Shown here: positions 34,020-43,286 of the stretch, piece by piece | Numbering within the stretch: the first letter of the stretch is position 1 | Layout of the letters: each line of letters starts with the position of its first letter | Assembly (NCBI RefSeq): GCF_008271805.1 | Contig: NZ_VSRY01000173.1 | Span: 62,001-126,000, forward strand | Origin: Streptomyces sp. TRM49041 | GTDB taxonomy: Bacteria > Actinomycetota > Actinomycetes > Streptomycetales > Streptomycetaceae | Direction: 5' to 3' | Length of the DNA stretch: 64,000 bases | Made by a program: the position numbers and the translations under genes | The notes under the pieces: model-generated | What the model was told of the DNA's origin: nothing | Databases searched by the model: none | The model's input: only the letters and a program-made list of their open reading frames with translations

Positions 34020-36503
34020 ATGAGCAGCCTCTTTGACGACAGCTTCCTGGCGGATCTCCGCAGCCACCCCGCGGACGAGCCCCCGCCGCCCGAGGACTCC
34101 GAGGACCACGCCCCGGCCGCGGAGGAGGTCCCGCACGACCTCTTCGAGGGCAGGTTCGACGTGCCCCCCGCCCGGGACGCCTACTACCGGGACGGCGCCC
34201 CCCGACCCGTAGTGGCCCCGGAGGCCCTGCTGGACGGGCTGAACGAACAGCAGCGCGCCGCCGTCGTCCACACCGGTACGCCCCTGCTCATCGTGGCCGG
34301 CGCGGGCTCCGGCAAAACCCGCGTCCTCACGCACCGCATCGCACACCTGCTCGGCACCCGGCACGTCCACCCGGGGCAGATACTGGCCATCACGTTCACG
34401 AACAAGGCCGCGGGCGAGATGAAGGAGCGCGTCGAGCAGCTCGTCGGTCCGCGCGCCAACGCCATGTGGGTCATGACGTTCCACAGCGCCTGCGTCCGCA
34501 TCCTGCGCCGCGAGTCCAAGCGGCTCGGCTTCACGTCGTCGTTCTCGATCTACGACGCCGCCGACTCCAAGCGGCTCATGGCGCTGGTCTGCCGCGACCT
34601 GGACCTCGACCCGAAGCGGTACCCGCCCAAGTCGTTCAGCGCCAAGATCTCCAACCTCAAGAACGAGCTGATCGACGAGGAGACCTTCGCCGACCAGGCC
34701 GCCGACGGGTTCGAGAAGACGCTCGCAGAGGCGTACCGCATGTACCAGGCGCGGCTCCGCGAGGCCAACGCCCTGGACTTCGACGACATCATCATGACGA
34801 CGGTCCACCTGCTCCAGGCGTTTCCCGATGTCGCGGAGCACTACCGCCGCCGCTTCCGCCACGTCCTCGTAGACGAGTACCAGGACACCAACCACGCCCA
34901 GTACACCCTCGTACGGGAGCTGGTCGGGCAGCCGGGCGGCGAGGGCGATCCGGAACCGGCCGAGCTGTGCGTCGTCGGTGACGCCGACCAGTCGATCTAC
35001 GCGTTCCGCGGTGCGACCATCCGCAACATCCTCCAGTTCGAGGAGGACTACCCGGACGCGACGACGATCCTGCTGGAGCAGAACTACCGCTCCACGCAGA
35101 CGATCCTGTCCGCCGCCAACGCCGTGATCGAGCGCAACGAGAGCCGCCGCCCCAAGAACCTGTGGACCAACGCCGGGACCGGCGCCCGGATCACCGGATA
35201 CGTCGCGGACACCGAGCACGACGAGGCGCAGTTCGTCGCCGACGAGATCGACCGGCTCACGGACGCGGGCGACGCCAAGGCGGGCGACGTCGCCGTCTTC
35301 TACCGCACCAACGCCCAGTCCCGTGTCTTCGAAGAGATCTTCATCCGCGTCGGCCTGCCCTACAAGGTCGTCGGCGGCGTCCGCTTCTACGAGCGCAAGG
35401 AGGTCCGGGACGTCCTCGCCTATCTGCGCGTCCTGGCCAACCCCGAGGATTCCGTACCGCTGCGCCGGATCCTCAATGTGCCGAAGCGCGGCATCGGCGA
35501 GCGCGCCGAGGCCATGATCGAGGCCCTCGCGCTCCGCGAGAAGATCACCTTCCCGCAGGCGCTGAAGCGGGTCGACGAGGCGTACGGCATGGCGGCCCGC
35601 TCGGCGAACGCCGTGAAGCGGTTCAACACGCTGATGGAGGAGCTGCGCACGGTCGCCGAGTCCGGCGCCGGCCCGGCCGTCGTCCTGGAGGCCGTCCTGG
35701 AGCGCACCGGCTACCTGGCCGAGCTCCAGGCGTCGACCGACCCGCAGGACGAGACCCGCATCGAGAATCTGCAGGAGCTCGCCGCCGTCGCCCTCGAGTT
35801 CGAGCAGGAGCGCGGAGAGGCCGGCGGAACGGAAGGGGCGGCCGCGGGCACTCTCGCCGAGTTCCTGGAGCAGGTGGCCCTCGTCGCCGACTCGGACCAG
35901 ATCCCGGACGAGGACCAGGACGGCGACGGCGTCATCACCCTCATGACCCTGCACACCGCCAAGGGCCTGGAGTTCCCCGTGGTGTTCCTGACGGGCCTGG
36001 AGGACGGCGTCTTCCCGCACATGCGGGCCCTCGGCCAGGTCAAGGAGCTGGAGGAGGAGCGGCGCCTCGCGTACGTCGGCATCACGCGCGCGCGTGAACG
36101 GCTCTACCTGACACGGTCGTCGATGCGCAGCGCCTGGGGCCAGCCCTCCTACAACCCGCCGTCGCGGTTCCTGGAGGAGATCCCGGAGCAGCATGTGCAG
36201 TGGAAGCGCACGGGCAGGACGGCCGCCGCCCCGGCGGGCCCGTCGAGCCCGGCGTCGGGCGTCGCGGCCCAGCTGTCCGCGTCCCGGTCCCGGTCCGGCC
36301 CGTCGGGCTTCGCCACCCGGCGTACGGCCGACAAGCCGGTGATCGCGCTGACGGTGGGCGACCGGGTCACGCACGACCAGTTCGGCCTGGGCACGGTCAT
36401 GGCGGTGACGGGCTCGGGTGGCGACGCGCAGGCGACGATCGACTTCGGCGACGACAAGCCGAAGCGGCTGCTGCTGCGGTACGCGCCGGTGGAGAAGCTG
36501 TAG
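34020..36503 (+). CDS. pcrA: ATP-dependent 3'-5' DNA helicase, UvrD/PcrA family
   Basis: 827 residues from ATG 34020. Superfamily 1A motifs: NEQQRAAV (Q motif), AGAGSGKT Walker A near residue 97, TFTNKAAGEM (Ia), VDEYQDTN Walker B, GDADQSIYAFRGA (III), QNYRST (IV), LMTLHTAKGLEFPVVFLTGLEDG (V) and YVGITRARERLYL (VI). An acidic/Pro-rich N-terminal tail of about 70 residues and a C-terminal Tudor-like domain (VGDRVTHDQFGLGTV) that binds RNA polymerase in PcrA are present. It acts in nucleotide excision repair and in clearing stalled forks or polymerase. Confidence 0.95.
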   Translation: MSSLFDDSFLADLRSHPADEPPPPEDSEDHAPAAEEVPHDLFEGRFDVPPARDAYYRDGAPRPVVAPEALLDGLNEQQRAAVVHTGTPLLIVAGAGSGKTRVLTHRIAHLLGTRHVHPGQILAITFTNKAAGEMKERVEQLVGPRANAMWVMTFHSACVRILRRESKRLGFTSSFSIYDAADSKRLMALVCRDLDLDPKRYPPKSFSAKISNLKNELIDEETFADQAADGFEKTLAEAYRMYQARLREANALDFDDIIMTTVHLLQAFPDVAEHYRRRFRHVLVDEYQDTNHAQYTLVRELVGQPGGEGDPEPAELCVVGDADQSIYAFRGATIRNILQFEEDYPDATTILLEQNYRSTQTILSAANAVIERNESRRPKNLWTNAGTGARITGYVADTEHDEAQFVADEIDRLTDAGDAKAGDVAVFYRTNAQSRVFEEIFIRVGLPYKVVGGVRFYERKEVRDVLAYLRVLANPEDSVPLRRILNVPKRGIGERAEAMIEALALREKITFPQALKRVDEAYGMAARSANAVKRFNTLMEELRTVAESGAGPAVVLEAVLERTGYLAELQASTDPQDETRIENLQELAAVALEFEQERGEAGGTEGAAAGTLAEFLEQVALVADSDQIPDEDQDGDGVITLMTLHTAKGLEFPVVFLTGLEDGVFPHMRALGQVKELEEERRLAYVGITRARERLYLTRSSMRSAWGQPSYNPPSRFLEEIPEQHVQWKRTGRTAAAPAGPSSPASGVAAQLSASRSRSGPSGFATRRTADKPVIALTVGDRVTHDQFGLGTVMAVTGSGGDAQATIDFGDDKPKRLLLRYAPVEKL

Positions 36504-36508
36504 TCATG

Positions 36509-36568
36509 TACGCACCGGGGGCGCCGACCGGTTCGTGAGCCGGTCGGTCGGTGGGCGGCCGGTGCGTA
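36509..36568. terminator. Large nested hairpin after pcrA
   Basis: Outer arms TACGCACCGG and CCGGTGCGTA (exact 10 bp) enclose an inner hairpin CCGACCGG / CCGGTCGG. It begins 6 bp after the helicase stop and lies between convergent genes. Confidence 0.75.
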
Positions 36569-36597
36569 TGCCTTCGGGCTTCCGTACGTTGGGCTTT

Positions 36598-36635
36598 GGT
36601 CGGCCTGGTCGGCCTGGTCGGCCTGGTCGGCTGGT
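36598..36635. repeat. 9-bp tandem repeat GGTCGGCCT
   Basis: Three full copies plus a partial one, running up to the stop codon of the M23 peptidase gene. Likely neutral slippage DNA between convergent genes. Confidence 0.6.
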
Positions 36636-38152
36636 CAGCCGGTCGGGCTGAGGCCGTGGCTGCGGAGCCACTGCTCCGGGTCGATCGCGGCACCGCCGCC
36701 CGGCCGTACCTCGAAGTGCAGGTGCGGACCGGTCGAGTTGCCGGAGTTGCCCGAGTATGCGATGACGTCGCCCGCCTTGACCGGGCCCGAGCGGATCTTG
36801 GCGCTGCTGAGATGGCAGTACCAGGTCTCGGTGCCGTCCTTGGCGGTCACGATGACCATGTTTCCGTACGCGCTGTTCCACTGTGTGCGTACGGTGCCGT
36901 CCGTCGCCGCCATCACGGGCGTGCCGTACTGGACGGGGAAGTCGATCCCGGAGTGCAGGGACATCCAGTTGATGCCCGCCTGGCCGTAACGGGCGCTGAG
37001 CCGACGGAGTTCCACGGGGAGCGCGAACTTGGGGCGCAGGGCCTCGCGGCGCTTCGCCTCCTCCTCGCGCTTCTTCCGCTCCGCCTCCTGGCGGGCCTTG
37101 AGGTCGATGCGTTCCTGGGTGCGGCTCGCGCGGTCGCTGAAGTCGAGGGCGTCGGCGTCGAGCGCGGCGAGTTGCGTGTCGAGGGCGCTGTTCGCGACGG
37201 CCGGTTTCACCGAGGACGGGTCGGCGGCGGTAACCGTCTTGTCGTCGTCGTTCTTCTCCGTGCCGGCGATTCCGCTGACGGACGCGGCGGCGATGCCGGC
37301 GACGCCCATCACACACGCGGACGGCACGGCGACGGTCAGCAGCGCGGAACGTTTGGCCGGGGTTCGCCGTCGGCCACGGCTTCCGCCTGAGCGGCGGACG
37401 GGCCGGGGGGTGGCGACGGGGGTCGCGGGGACGGGCTCGGCGAGAGCCTCGGTGGAGGGCCCGCCGTCGTGCTCGTGTTCCTGCTCGAATTCGTGCTCGT
37501 GCTCGTGCGCGTGCTCGTATTCGTGCTCCGGGCCCGACTCGGGCTGGTTCAGCTCCTCGTCAGCGCCGGAGTAGTCGTACTGCTCGGGGACGAACGCTTC
37601 GGCGGGGACGGCCTCTTCGGAGGAGACCGCTTCACCTTCGGTGGCGTAGTTCCAGGCGGTCGCGTCGTAGGAGCCGGTCTCGAAGGACTCCGCGCCCGTC
37701 GCGTACCACTGTCCGGTGGTGTCGTACGCCGAGGCGTCGGTCCACTGCTGGTTGTCCTGGGGCTGGTTCCAGGCGGAGGCGTCCCATTGGCCCGACTGAT
37801 CCGCCTGGGCTCCCTGCCCCGACTGGTCGGCGTAGGTGGCGTATCCGGTGGTGTCGGCCCACTGCGTGGTGTCGTACTGGCCGCTGTGTCCGGTGTCGTA
37901 GCCGCCGGAGATGTTCCCGTAGAGGGGATCGGCCGTCGGGTAGGCGCCGGTGTCATAGGTCCCGGTGCTGTAAGTCCCGGTTTCGTACGACCCTGTTGCG
38001 TAGTACGTGCCGGTGTTCACCTGGTGGTGGCCGGTCTCGTGGGAACCGGCTTCGTAACTGCCGCCCTGGTAAGCGAAATCGCTGGTCTGGAAGCTGCCTG
38101 TGGCATACGCGTCGTCTCCGACGTGGCCGGCGTGGGGGTGCTGGTCGTTCAC
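36635..38152 (-). CDS. M23 family metallopeptidase with long cytoplasmic low-complexity tail
   Basis: 505 residues from GTG 38152, with AGAGAAG just upstream. Residues about 10-185 are Tyr/Gly/Thr/Ser/Gln-rich with repeated TGSYETG/TGTYSTG-like units; about 185-250 is acidic and His/Glu-rich (EHEYEHAHEHEHEFEQEHEH). An Arg-rich stretch, one TM helix (SALLTVAVPSACVMGVAGIAAASV), a coiled coil and a C-terminal LytM/M23 domain follow, with HSGIDFPVQYGTPV (zinc His/Asp) and HLHFEVRPGG (catalytic/zinc His). The enzyme domain is outside the cell and would cut peptidoglycan cross-bridges. The long repeat tail is unusual for this family. Confidence 0.9.
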   Translation of the reverse strand: MNDQHPHAGHVGDDAYATGSFQTSDFAYQGGSYEAGSHETGHHQVNTGTYYATGSYETGTYSTGTYDTGAYPTADPLYGNISGGYDTGHSGQYDTTQWADTTGYATYADQSGQGAQADQSGQWDASAWNQPQDNQQWTDASAYDTTGQWYATGAESFETGSYDATAWNYATEGEAVSSEEAVPAEAFVPEQYDYSGADEELNQPESGPEHEYEHAHEHEHEFEQEHEHDGGPSTEALAEPVPATPVATPRPVRRSGGSRGRRRTPAKRSALLTVAVPSACVMGVAGIAAASVSGIAGTEKNDDDKTVTAADPSSVKPAVANSALDTQLAALDADALDFSDRASRTQERIDLKARQEAERKKREEEAKRREALRPKFALPVELRRLSARYGQAGINWMSLHSGIDFPVQYGTPVMAATDGTVRTQWNSAYGNMVIVTAKDGTETWYCHLSSAKIRSGPVKAGDVIAYSGNSGNSTGPHLHFEVRPGGGAAIDPEQWLRSHGLSPTG

Positions 38153-38234
38153 CAACTTCTCTCTCGCCTCGGCAGCAGGACCAGTTCTGGGATCTGCCCC
38201 GGAAGGGGGACCCAGAGGGGAAGCAGTGGGCGCG

Positions 38235-38264
38235 ACTGTACCCGGCGGTATGCGCAACCGACAA
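38235..38264 (-). promoter_or_regulatory. Probable promoter of the M23 peptidase gene
   Basis: Minus strand: TTGTCG (complement of 38259-38264), 18-bp spacer, TACAGT (complement of 38235-38240), about 83 bp before the GTG start. A GCTCCG...CGGAGC hairpin with inner CCGCC/GGCGG at 38282-38321 just upstream probably ends the lipase transcript. Confidence 0.45.
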
Positions 38265-38374
38265 TCTTCCGAGGGTTTTACGCTCCGTGAAAACGGGCAT
38301 TCGGCCGCCTTTCGGCGGAGCGCACACCGAGCCTTGGCGGTACGTTCGAAATATGTTCGAGATGTGGCGGCGGC

Positions 38375-39187
38375 TCACGCCACGGACGCGGCCCCTGTGG
38401 TTCCGGACGCGGTCGCGTCGGCGTCCAGTTCCTCGAGGACGCGGGCGGACACCGCCGGGTGGACGGGGAGCGCGAGATGTCCGATACCGATGACCTGGAT
38501 ATTCCGCGTGATCAGGTCCGGGTGGTCGAGACGGGCCGCCTCCGCCGGGGTCATCCAGAGGTCGAGGTCGCTCCAGAAGCTGACGAAGCGGGTGCGGCAG
38601 CCGGGCGACGGCGCGGCCAGCTCCCGCAGCACGCCGGAGCCCGGCCGCATCTGCCGGATCAGCGGGTGGACGTCGGCGAGCGGGACGGCCGACGTGCCCG
38701 TGTGCGGCGTGCCGAGCGTGATCACCGTACGGACGCGCCGGTCGCCGCTGAGCCGCTGGACGTAGTAGCGGGCGACCAGGCCGCCGAGGCTGTGGCCCAC
38801 GAGGTCCACCTCCTGGCGGCCGGTGCGGGCGCAGACGTCCTCGACATGGCGCGCGAGTCGCCGGGCGGCGGCGCGCAGGTCGCAGGTGAGTGGCGAGTGG
38901 TTGAGTGCCTCCACGTGCCGGGTGCCGTCCCGGGCGAGTGCGCGGCGCAGCAGGACGAAGACGGAGCGGTTGTCGGAGAGCCCGTGCAGCAGGAGCACGG
39001 GCGGCCGGGCGCCTCGGGGTGCGGTCGCGGGCGCGGTGGCGGCACGCTCACGGGTGATGCCCGCGGGATAGAGCAGCAGGTGCCCGGCGAGGACGGCGGT
39101 CTCGAGGACGGCCGCCTTCAAGACGTCGGTGTGGATGGCGGTCGCTCGGATGAGGGGTGATATGCCCCGGGGCAGCTGTGTCTGCAT
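38375..39187 (-). CDS. Lipase/triacylglycerol-lipase-like alpha/beta hydrolase
   Basis: 270 residues from ATG 39187, chosen for the GGGAGGT site 6 bases upstream. An N-terminal hydrophobic helix (about residues 25-45) may anchor it. The hydrolase core has LLLHGLSDNRS (oxyanion region), the nucleophile elbow GHSLGG near residue 130, TLGTPHTGT, an acid candidate in FWSDLDLWMTP and the catalytic His in IGIGHLALPVHP. These features fit class I bacterial lipases. Substrate unknown. Confidence 0.85.
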   Translation of the reverse strand: MQTQLPRGISPLIRATAIHTDVLKAAVLETAVLAGHLLLYPAGITRERAATAPATAPRGARPPVLLLHGLSDNRSVFVLLRRALARDGTRHVEALNHSPLTCDLRAAARRLARHVEDVCARTGRQEVDLVGHSLGGLVARYYVQRLSGDRRVRTVITLGTPHTGTSAVPLADVHPLIRQMRPGSGVLRELAAPSPGCRTRFVSFWSDLDLWMTPAEAARLDHPDLITRNIQVIGIGHLALPVHPAVSARVLEELDADATASGTTGAASVA

Positions 39188-39204
39188 GGTCGACCTCCCG
39201 GACG

Positions 39205-39244
39205 AGAGGCATACGGAGGGGGCTCCGTCCCCCCGTATGCCCTC
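39205..39244 (-). promoter_or_regulatory. Hairpin immediately upstream of the lipase ribosome-binding site
   Basis: GAGGCATACGGAGGGG and CCCCCCGTATGCCCTC are nearly complementary arms around a CTCCG loop region. On the minus strand this sits 5-45 bases before the GGGAGGT site and could gate translation or end transcription early. The rest of the 333-bp gap up to icmB shows only a possible -35 (TTGACC, 39429-39434). Confidence 0.4.
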
Positions 39245-39520
39245 AGGCGGCGCCGCGTCCGAGGGGTGGGGATACGCCGTACCGCCATGCCGCGCGGCTG
39301 GAGCGGCACGGAGGTACGACGTCCTCGTCGCGACTCCCGTTTGCGTTCGTCCCTGCGGTGACCATGATGCGACTGATGCGGGTACGACGCTTGGCGAACA
39401 TGTCCCACGTGTGATTTCCCCCTCGGTATTGACCGCGAAACGGCCCGTTGCGGGATGCTGGCGATAACGTTCGTTCACCTCCCCGGCATACAGGTACGGG
39501 GGACGCATGTGGAGGCAGTG

Positions 39521-39934
39521 ATGGGTGTGACCGGTCCGATCCGCGTGGTGGTGGCCAAGCCGGGTCTCGACGGCCACGATCGCGGTGCGAAGGTGATCGC
39601 GCGAGCGCTGCGCGACGCCGGTATGGAGGTCATCTACACCGGTCTGCACCAGACGCCGGAGCAGATCGTGGACACCGCGATCCAGGAGGACGCCGACGCG
39701 ATCGGTCTGTCGATCCTGTCCGGTGCGCACAACACGCTGTTCGCTCGGGTACTGGAGCTGCTCACGGAGCGCGACGCGGAGGACATCAAGGTCTTCGGCG
39801 GCGGGATCATTCCGGAGGCGGACATCCCGCCGCTGAAGGAGAAGGGCGTGGCGGAGATCTTCACGCCCGGCGCGACGACCGCATCCATCGTCGACTGGGT
39901 CAACAGCAACGTCCGCCAGCCGGCCGAAGCCTGA
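39521..39934 (+). CDS. icmB: B12-binding small subunit of acyl-CoA mutase (isobutyryl/methylmalonyl-CoA mutase type)
   Basis: 137 residues from ATG 39521, with GGAGG 5 bases upstream. A stand-alone cobalamin-binding domain: VVVAKPGLDGHDRGAKVIAR carries the D-x-H-x2-G motif with the cobalt-ligating His, followed by IGLSILSGAH (S-x-L) and KVFGGGIIPEADI (G-G). In Streptomyces such a protein pairs with a large subunit to interconvert isobutyryl-CoA and butyryl-CoA. The large subunit is not in the window, so it acts with a distant gene. A methylmalonyl- or ethylmalonyl-type mutase partner cannot be excluded. Confidence 0.85.
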   Translation: MGVTGPIRVVVAKPGLDGHDRGAKVIARALRDAGMEVIYTGLHQTPEQIVDTAIQEDADAIGLSILSGAHNTLFARVLELLTERDAEDIKVFGGGIIPEADIPPLKEKGVAEIFTPGATTASIVDWVNSNVRQPAEA

Positions 39935-40001
39935 ACGACACGGCGGGGAGCCCCGGCCAGGGGAGCTCCCGCCAGGAGAGCGCCCCGCCAGGCAGTCCGG
40001 C

Positions 40002-41783
40002 TCAGCCGGGTGCGGGCGCCAGTTCGGTGTGCATCGTCGCGCGGAAGCGCAAGGTCGCCACAAGGCGCTGAAACGCTTCCGACCAGTAGTCGCCCGCGCC
40101 GGGGGACGCGTCCGCCGGCTCTTCGGACGCCGCGGTGAGGACCTGGAGGCGGTCCGCCTCCGACGGGTCGAGGCACCGCTCGGCGAGGCCCATCACGCCG
40201 CTGAAGCTCCATGGGTAGCTCCCCGCGTCACGGGCTATGTCCAGCGCGTCGACGACCGCCCGCCCCAGCGCCCCGGACCAGGGCACCGTGCAGACGCCGA
40301 GCAGCTGGAACGCCTCCGACAGCCCGTGCGCGGCGATGAACGCGGCCACCCACGCCGCCCGCTCCGCATCCGGCAGGGTGGACAGCAGCGCGGCCGACGA
40401 CGCCGCGCCGGGCCCGGCCGCCGGGGGCGCCGACGCAGGGCCGAGCAGGGCCCGCGACCATGCCGGGTCCCGCTGCCGCACCGCGGCCCGGCACCAGGCG
40501 GCGTGCAGCTCGTCGCGCCAGTCGTCGGCCACCGGCAGGGCGACGGTCTCCTCGGGCGTGCGCCCGCCGAGCCGGTCCCGCCACAGGGCGAGCGGCGCGG
40601 CCTCCACCAGCTGGCCGAGCCACCAGGACCGCTTCCCGCGCCCCGAGGGCGGCTGCGGCACGACACCGTCGCGCTGCATCTCCGCGTCGCACTCGTGCGG
40701 CGCCTCCACCGTGATCGTCGCCCGCTGCCCGGTGTGGTCGAGGCCCACGCACGACGAGGCACGCGCGGCCATACGCCCCGCGAACGCCGAATCCGGCAGC
40801 GCGGACAGCAGCTCCGCCGCCGTGGACCGCACATTGCGGCTCCGGTCGGACAGCGCCCGCTCCAGGAACTCCTCGTCCGCCCCGGAGAGCCCCGCCCGCA
40901 GCGAATCCAGGAACATCAGCCGGTCCTCGGCCCGCTCGGTCGCCCACGTCGACGCCAGCAGCTCCAGCGCCGCGCCGGGATCATGCGCCCGTACGGCGCT
41001 GAGGAGCGCGACGCGCTCGGCGAACAGCCCCTCCTCCCACAGGCACCGCACCCCCTCCGCGTCCTCGGGCGCGGGCAGCGCGGTGCCGCCGGAGGCTCCG
41101 CGCAGCGCGAACTTCCACTCCGGGTTGAGCCGGGCCAGCCACAGCGCGCGCGGCCCGGCGAACGCCAGCGCCTGCGGACGCAGGTCGGTGCGGGCGCGGG
41201 CCGCGTCGAGCAGCGCGGGCAGGGCGGGCGCGGGCGCCCGGTAGCCGTGCGTGTTGGCGGCGGCCAGCCACTGCGGCAGCAGCTCGGTGAGGTCCGGCGC
41301 GGCGCCCCGCCGGCCACCGCCCTGCGACGGCCGGTCGGCGAGCAACTGCCCGAGCCGCCGCGCGGCCGCCTCGGGCAGCGGCGGACGGCTGTCGCGCGGC
41401 GCCCGCTCCGGCAGCGGCTCGGCGACCGCCGGAAGCAGCCCCGCCCGACGCCGCACGGTGTGGACCGCGGCCGCGCCGAGCAACGCGACCGCCGGGTCCG
41501 CGGCGGGGCTCCGCGGCCGGCGGTCCATGCCGGGCGTGGACGCGTCCGTAGGCGCGCTTGGGGGGCCTGTGCCGGGGCCGGTGGCGGGGCCTGTGGCGGT
41601 CGCCGCCCGGAGGTCGGTGCCGAGCGGTGACGCGGCGGCCGGCGCGTCCGTGGCGGTGGCGGTCGGCGGTCGGCGGTCCCTGCCCAGCAGTGCGACCGCC
41701 GGAGTCGCGGCGGGGCTCGGCGGGCGGCGGTCGGTGCCGAGTAGCGCCGAGGTGACGAGGTCGTCCCACGTGGTGGTGGTCAT
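40002..41783 (-). CDS. DUF5691 family protein
   Basis: 593 residues from ATG 41783 (GAGGAG upstream). It begins MTTTTWDDLVTSALLGTDRR, the family start as I remember it, then has an Ala/Pro/Thr-rich stretch with repeated GTDRRPP/GRDRRPP units (about residues 17-100), and a long alpha-helical HEAT-like region (EFLERALSDRSRNVRSTAAELLSALP). No enzyme motif is visible. The gene lies 36 bp after the SWIM zinc-finger gene on the same strand and belongs with the MoxR/DUF5682/VWA genes on the other strand. Function unknown. Confidence 0.8.
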   Translation of the reverse strand: MTTTTWDDLVTSALLGTDRRPPSPAATPAVALLGRDRRPPTATATDAPAAASPLGTDLRAATATGPATGPGTGPPSAPTDASTPGMDRRPRSPAADPAVALLGAAAVHTVRRRAGLLPAVAEPLPERAPRDSRPPLPEAAARRLGQLLADRPSQGGGRRGAAPDLTELLPQWLAAANTHGYRAPAPALPALLDAARARTDLRPQALAFAGPRALWLARLNPEWKFALRGASGGTALPAPEDAEGVRCLWEEGLFAERVALLSAVRAHDPGAALELLASTWATERAEDRLMFLDSLRAGLSGADEEFLERALSDRSRNVRSTAAELLSALPDSAFAGRMAARASSCVGLDHTGQRATITVEAPHECDAEMQRDGVVPQPPSGRGKRSWWLGQLVEAAPLALWRDRLGGRTPEETVALPVADDWRDELHAAWCRAAVRQRDPAWSRALLGPASAPPAAGPGAASSAALLSTLPDAERAAWVAAFIAAHGLSEAFQLLGVCTVPWSGALGRAVVDALDIARDAGSYPWSFSGVMGLAERCLDPSEADRLQVLTAASEEPADASPGAGDYWSEAFQRLVATLRFRATMHTELAPAPG

Positions 41784-41819
41784 GTCTCCTCTTCTCAAGC
41801 TTCTCCGGTTCTCCAGCGG

Positions 41820-43154
41820 TCAGGTGAGCGGAACCGTGCCGGGCGCCTCCGGCGACCAGGCGGCCAGTGGGGTGAAGCCGCGGTGTCCGCACTCGCCGAA
41901 CACCGTGACCGGTCCACCGCCGGACACCGCGGCCAGCCGCCACAGCCCCGGTCGGCCCAGGGCGGACGCGGTGACCGGCAGCGCGGCCGCCCCGTCGGGG
42001 TCGGCCAGCTGCCAGCCCGCCACCGCCGGGACCGGCACGACGTCACGCAGCGTCACCGGCCAGGACTCCAGCCACGGGTCGTCCCGCAGCGCCAGCCCGT
42101 ACGCCGCCAGCGCGTCGCCGACCGTCCCGCCCGGCGGGGGCGCGTCCGCCGGTACCGGCGCGGCGAACCGCTCGCCCAGCTCCGCCCGCAGCTGCCCCGC
42201 CCCCGGGTGCGGGACGATCTCCGCGTCGATGACCAGGCCCACGGCCAGTGCCAGCTCCGGCGCGCGGCCCCCCGCCCCGAAGGACAACAGCAGCGCCGTA
42301 CGCCCGGTCTCCCGCCCGTAGAGCCATATGCGGCGCGTCGTCAGCTTGCCGTCGGACGTGTCGTACTGGGCGAGGACCAGCCACCGGTCACGGACGGCGG
42401 GGCCCTCGGCCGACGCCGGGAGGCCCACCCGCGTCCGTACGGTCGCGGCCAGCGGCCCGGGGAGCCGGTCGATGCCCAGCCACGCCCGGTCGAGGAGATG
42501 CGTCAGCGCGCTCTCCTCCAGCAGCCGCACCGGCCAGCCGGGCCCCGAGCCCGGTATCGCGCCCAGCTCCCTGACCCGGCCGGCCAGGCCGGGCGCCTGC
42601 GCGTCGACCATGCGGCGCGCGGTCTCCTCCCACAGCCCGTACCCCGCCTGGTCCGCGGATGCCAGCCCGCCGCGCAGCAGATCGGCGAGCCGCTGCTCCA
42701 GCTCCTCGGCGCCCGCTGTGACCCGGGCCGAGCGGTTGGCCGCCCTGCGCCGCGCCGCCTCCGTGTCGGCCGGCTTCCCCCCGTTCTCCGCCTTTCGCGC
42801 GGCTTGCGCGCCACGGCCCTCCAGCCACTGCGCGGCCCAGTCCGGCGCCTCCGCCCCCGCCGGCACCGCGTCCGTGTCGGCCGCCCACAGCAGCAGCAGT
42901 CCCAGCGCGTGCTTGCACGGGAACTTCCGGCTCGGGCAACTGCACTTGTACGCCGGGCCCGAGATGTCGACGACCGTCCGGTACGGCTTGCTGCCGCTGC
43001 CCTTGCACATGCCCCAGACGGCGCCCGCGCCGCCGCACCCCGTCCCGGACCACGGCCCGGCCGCGCCCAGCTTGCTTCCCGCGCTTCGCGAGGCGGCGTC
43101 AGGAGCCAGAGCCAGCACCTGATCCGCCGTCCAGCGCACCCCCTGCTCATTCAT
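41820..43154 (-). CDS. SWIM zinc-finger protein
   Basis: 444 residues from ATG 43154; longer in-frame extension upstream is antisense to the lipoprotein promoter and rejected. It starts MNEQGVRWTADQVLALAPD and carries a SWIM motif C-x-C-x6-C-x-H (KCSCPSRKFPCKHALGL) near residue 72, which binds zinc and usually DNA or protein. The rest is helical then beta-rich with no known enzyme motif. First gene of a minus-strand pair with DUF5691, divergent from the lipoprotein and MoxR operon; the conserved neighbourhood implies a joint function. Confidence 0.88.
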   Translation of the reverse strand: MNEQGVRWTADQVLALAPDAASRSAGSKLGAAGPWSGTGCGGAGAVWGMCKGSGSKPYRTVVDISGPAYKCSCPSRKFPCKHALGLLLLWAADTDAVPAGAEAPDWAAQWLEGRGAQAARKAENGGKPADTEAARRRAANRSARVTAGAEELEQRLADLLRGGLASADQAGYGLWEETARRMVDAQAPGLAGRVRELGAIPGSGPGWPVRLLEESALTHLLDRAWLGIDRLPGPLAATVRTRVGLPASAEGPAVRDRWLVLAQYDTSDGKLTTRRIWLYGRETGRTALLLSFGAGGRAPELALAVGLVIDAEIVPHPGAGQLRAELGERFAAPVPADAPPPGGTVGDALAAYGLALRDDPWLESWPVTLRDVVPVPAVAGWQLADPDGAAALPVTASALGRPGLWRLAAVSGGGPVTVFGECGHRGFTPLAAWSPEAPGTVPLT

Positions 43155-43286
43155 GGCACCGACCGTAGGACGCCCCACTGACAATCGGCTCTGACCTGCG
43201 ACTTCCCTGTGGAGGAACGGAGTTGACCCTCTCCGTTCCGTACGGTTGTGTGCCCATGACAGATCTGGGTCTCCGGGGGAGCACAC

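Noticed and set aside
33931..36374. Minus-strand frame of 812 codons opposite pcrA
   Set aside because: Antisense to a helicase with all motifs in order; composition is typical of high-GC shadows.
36598..36641. GGTCGGCCT repeats as a CRISPR-like or regulatory array
   Set aside because: Unit is only 9 bp with no spacers; simple slippage repeat.
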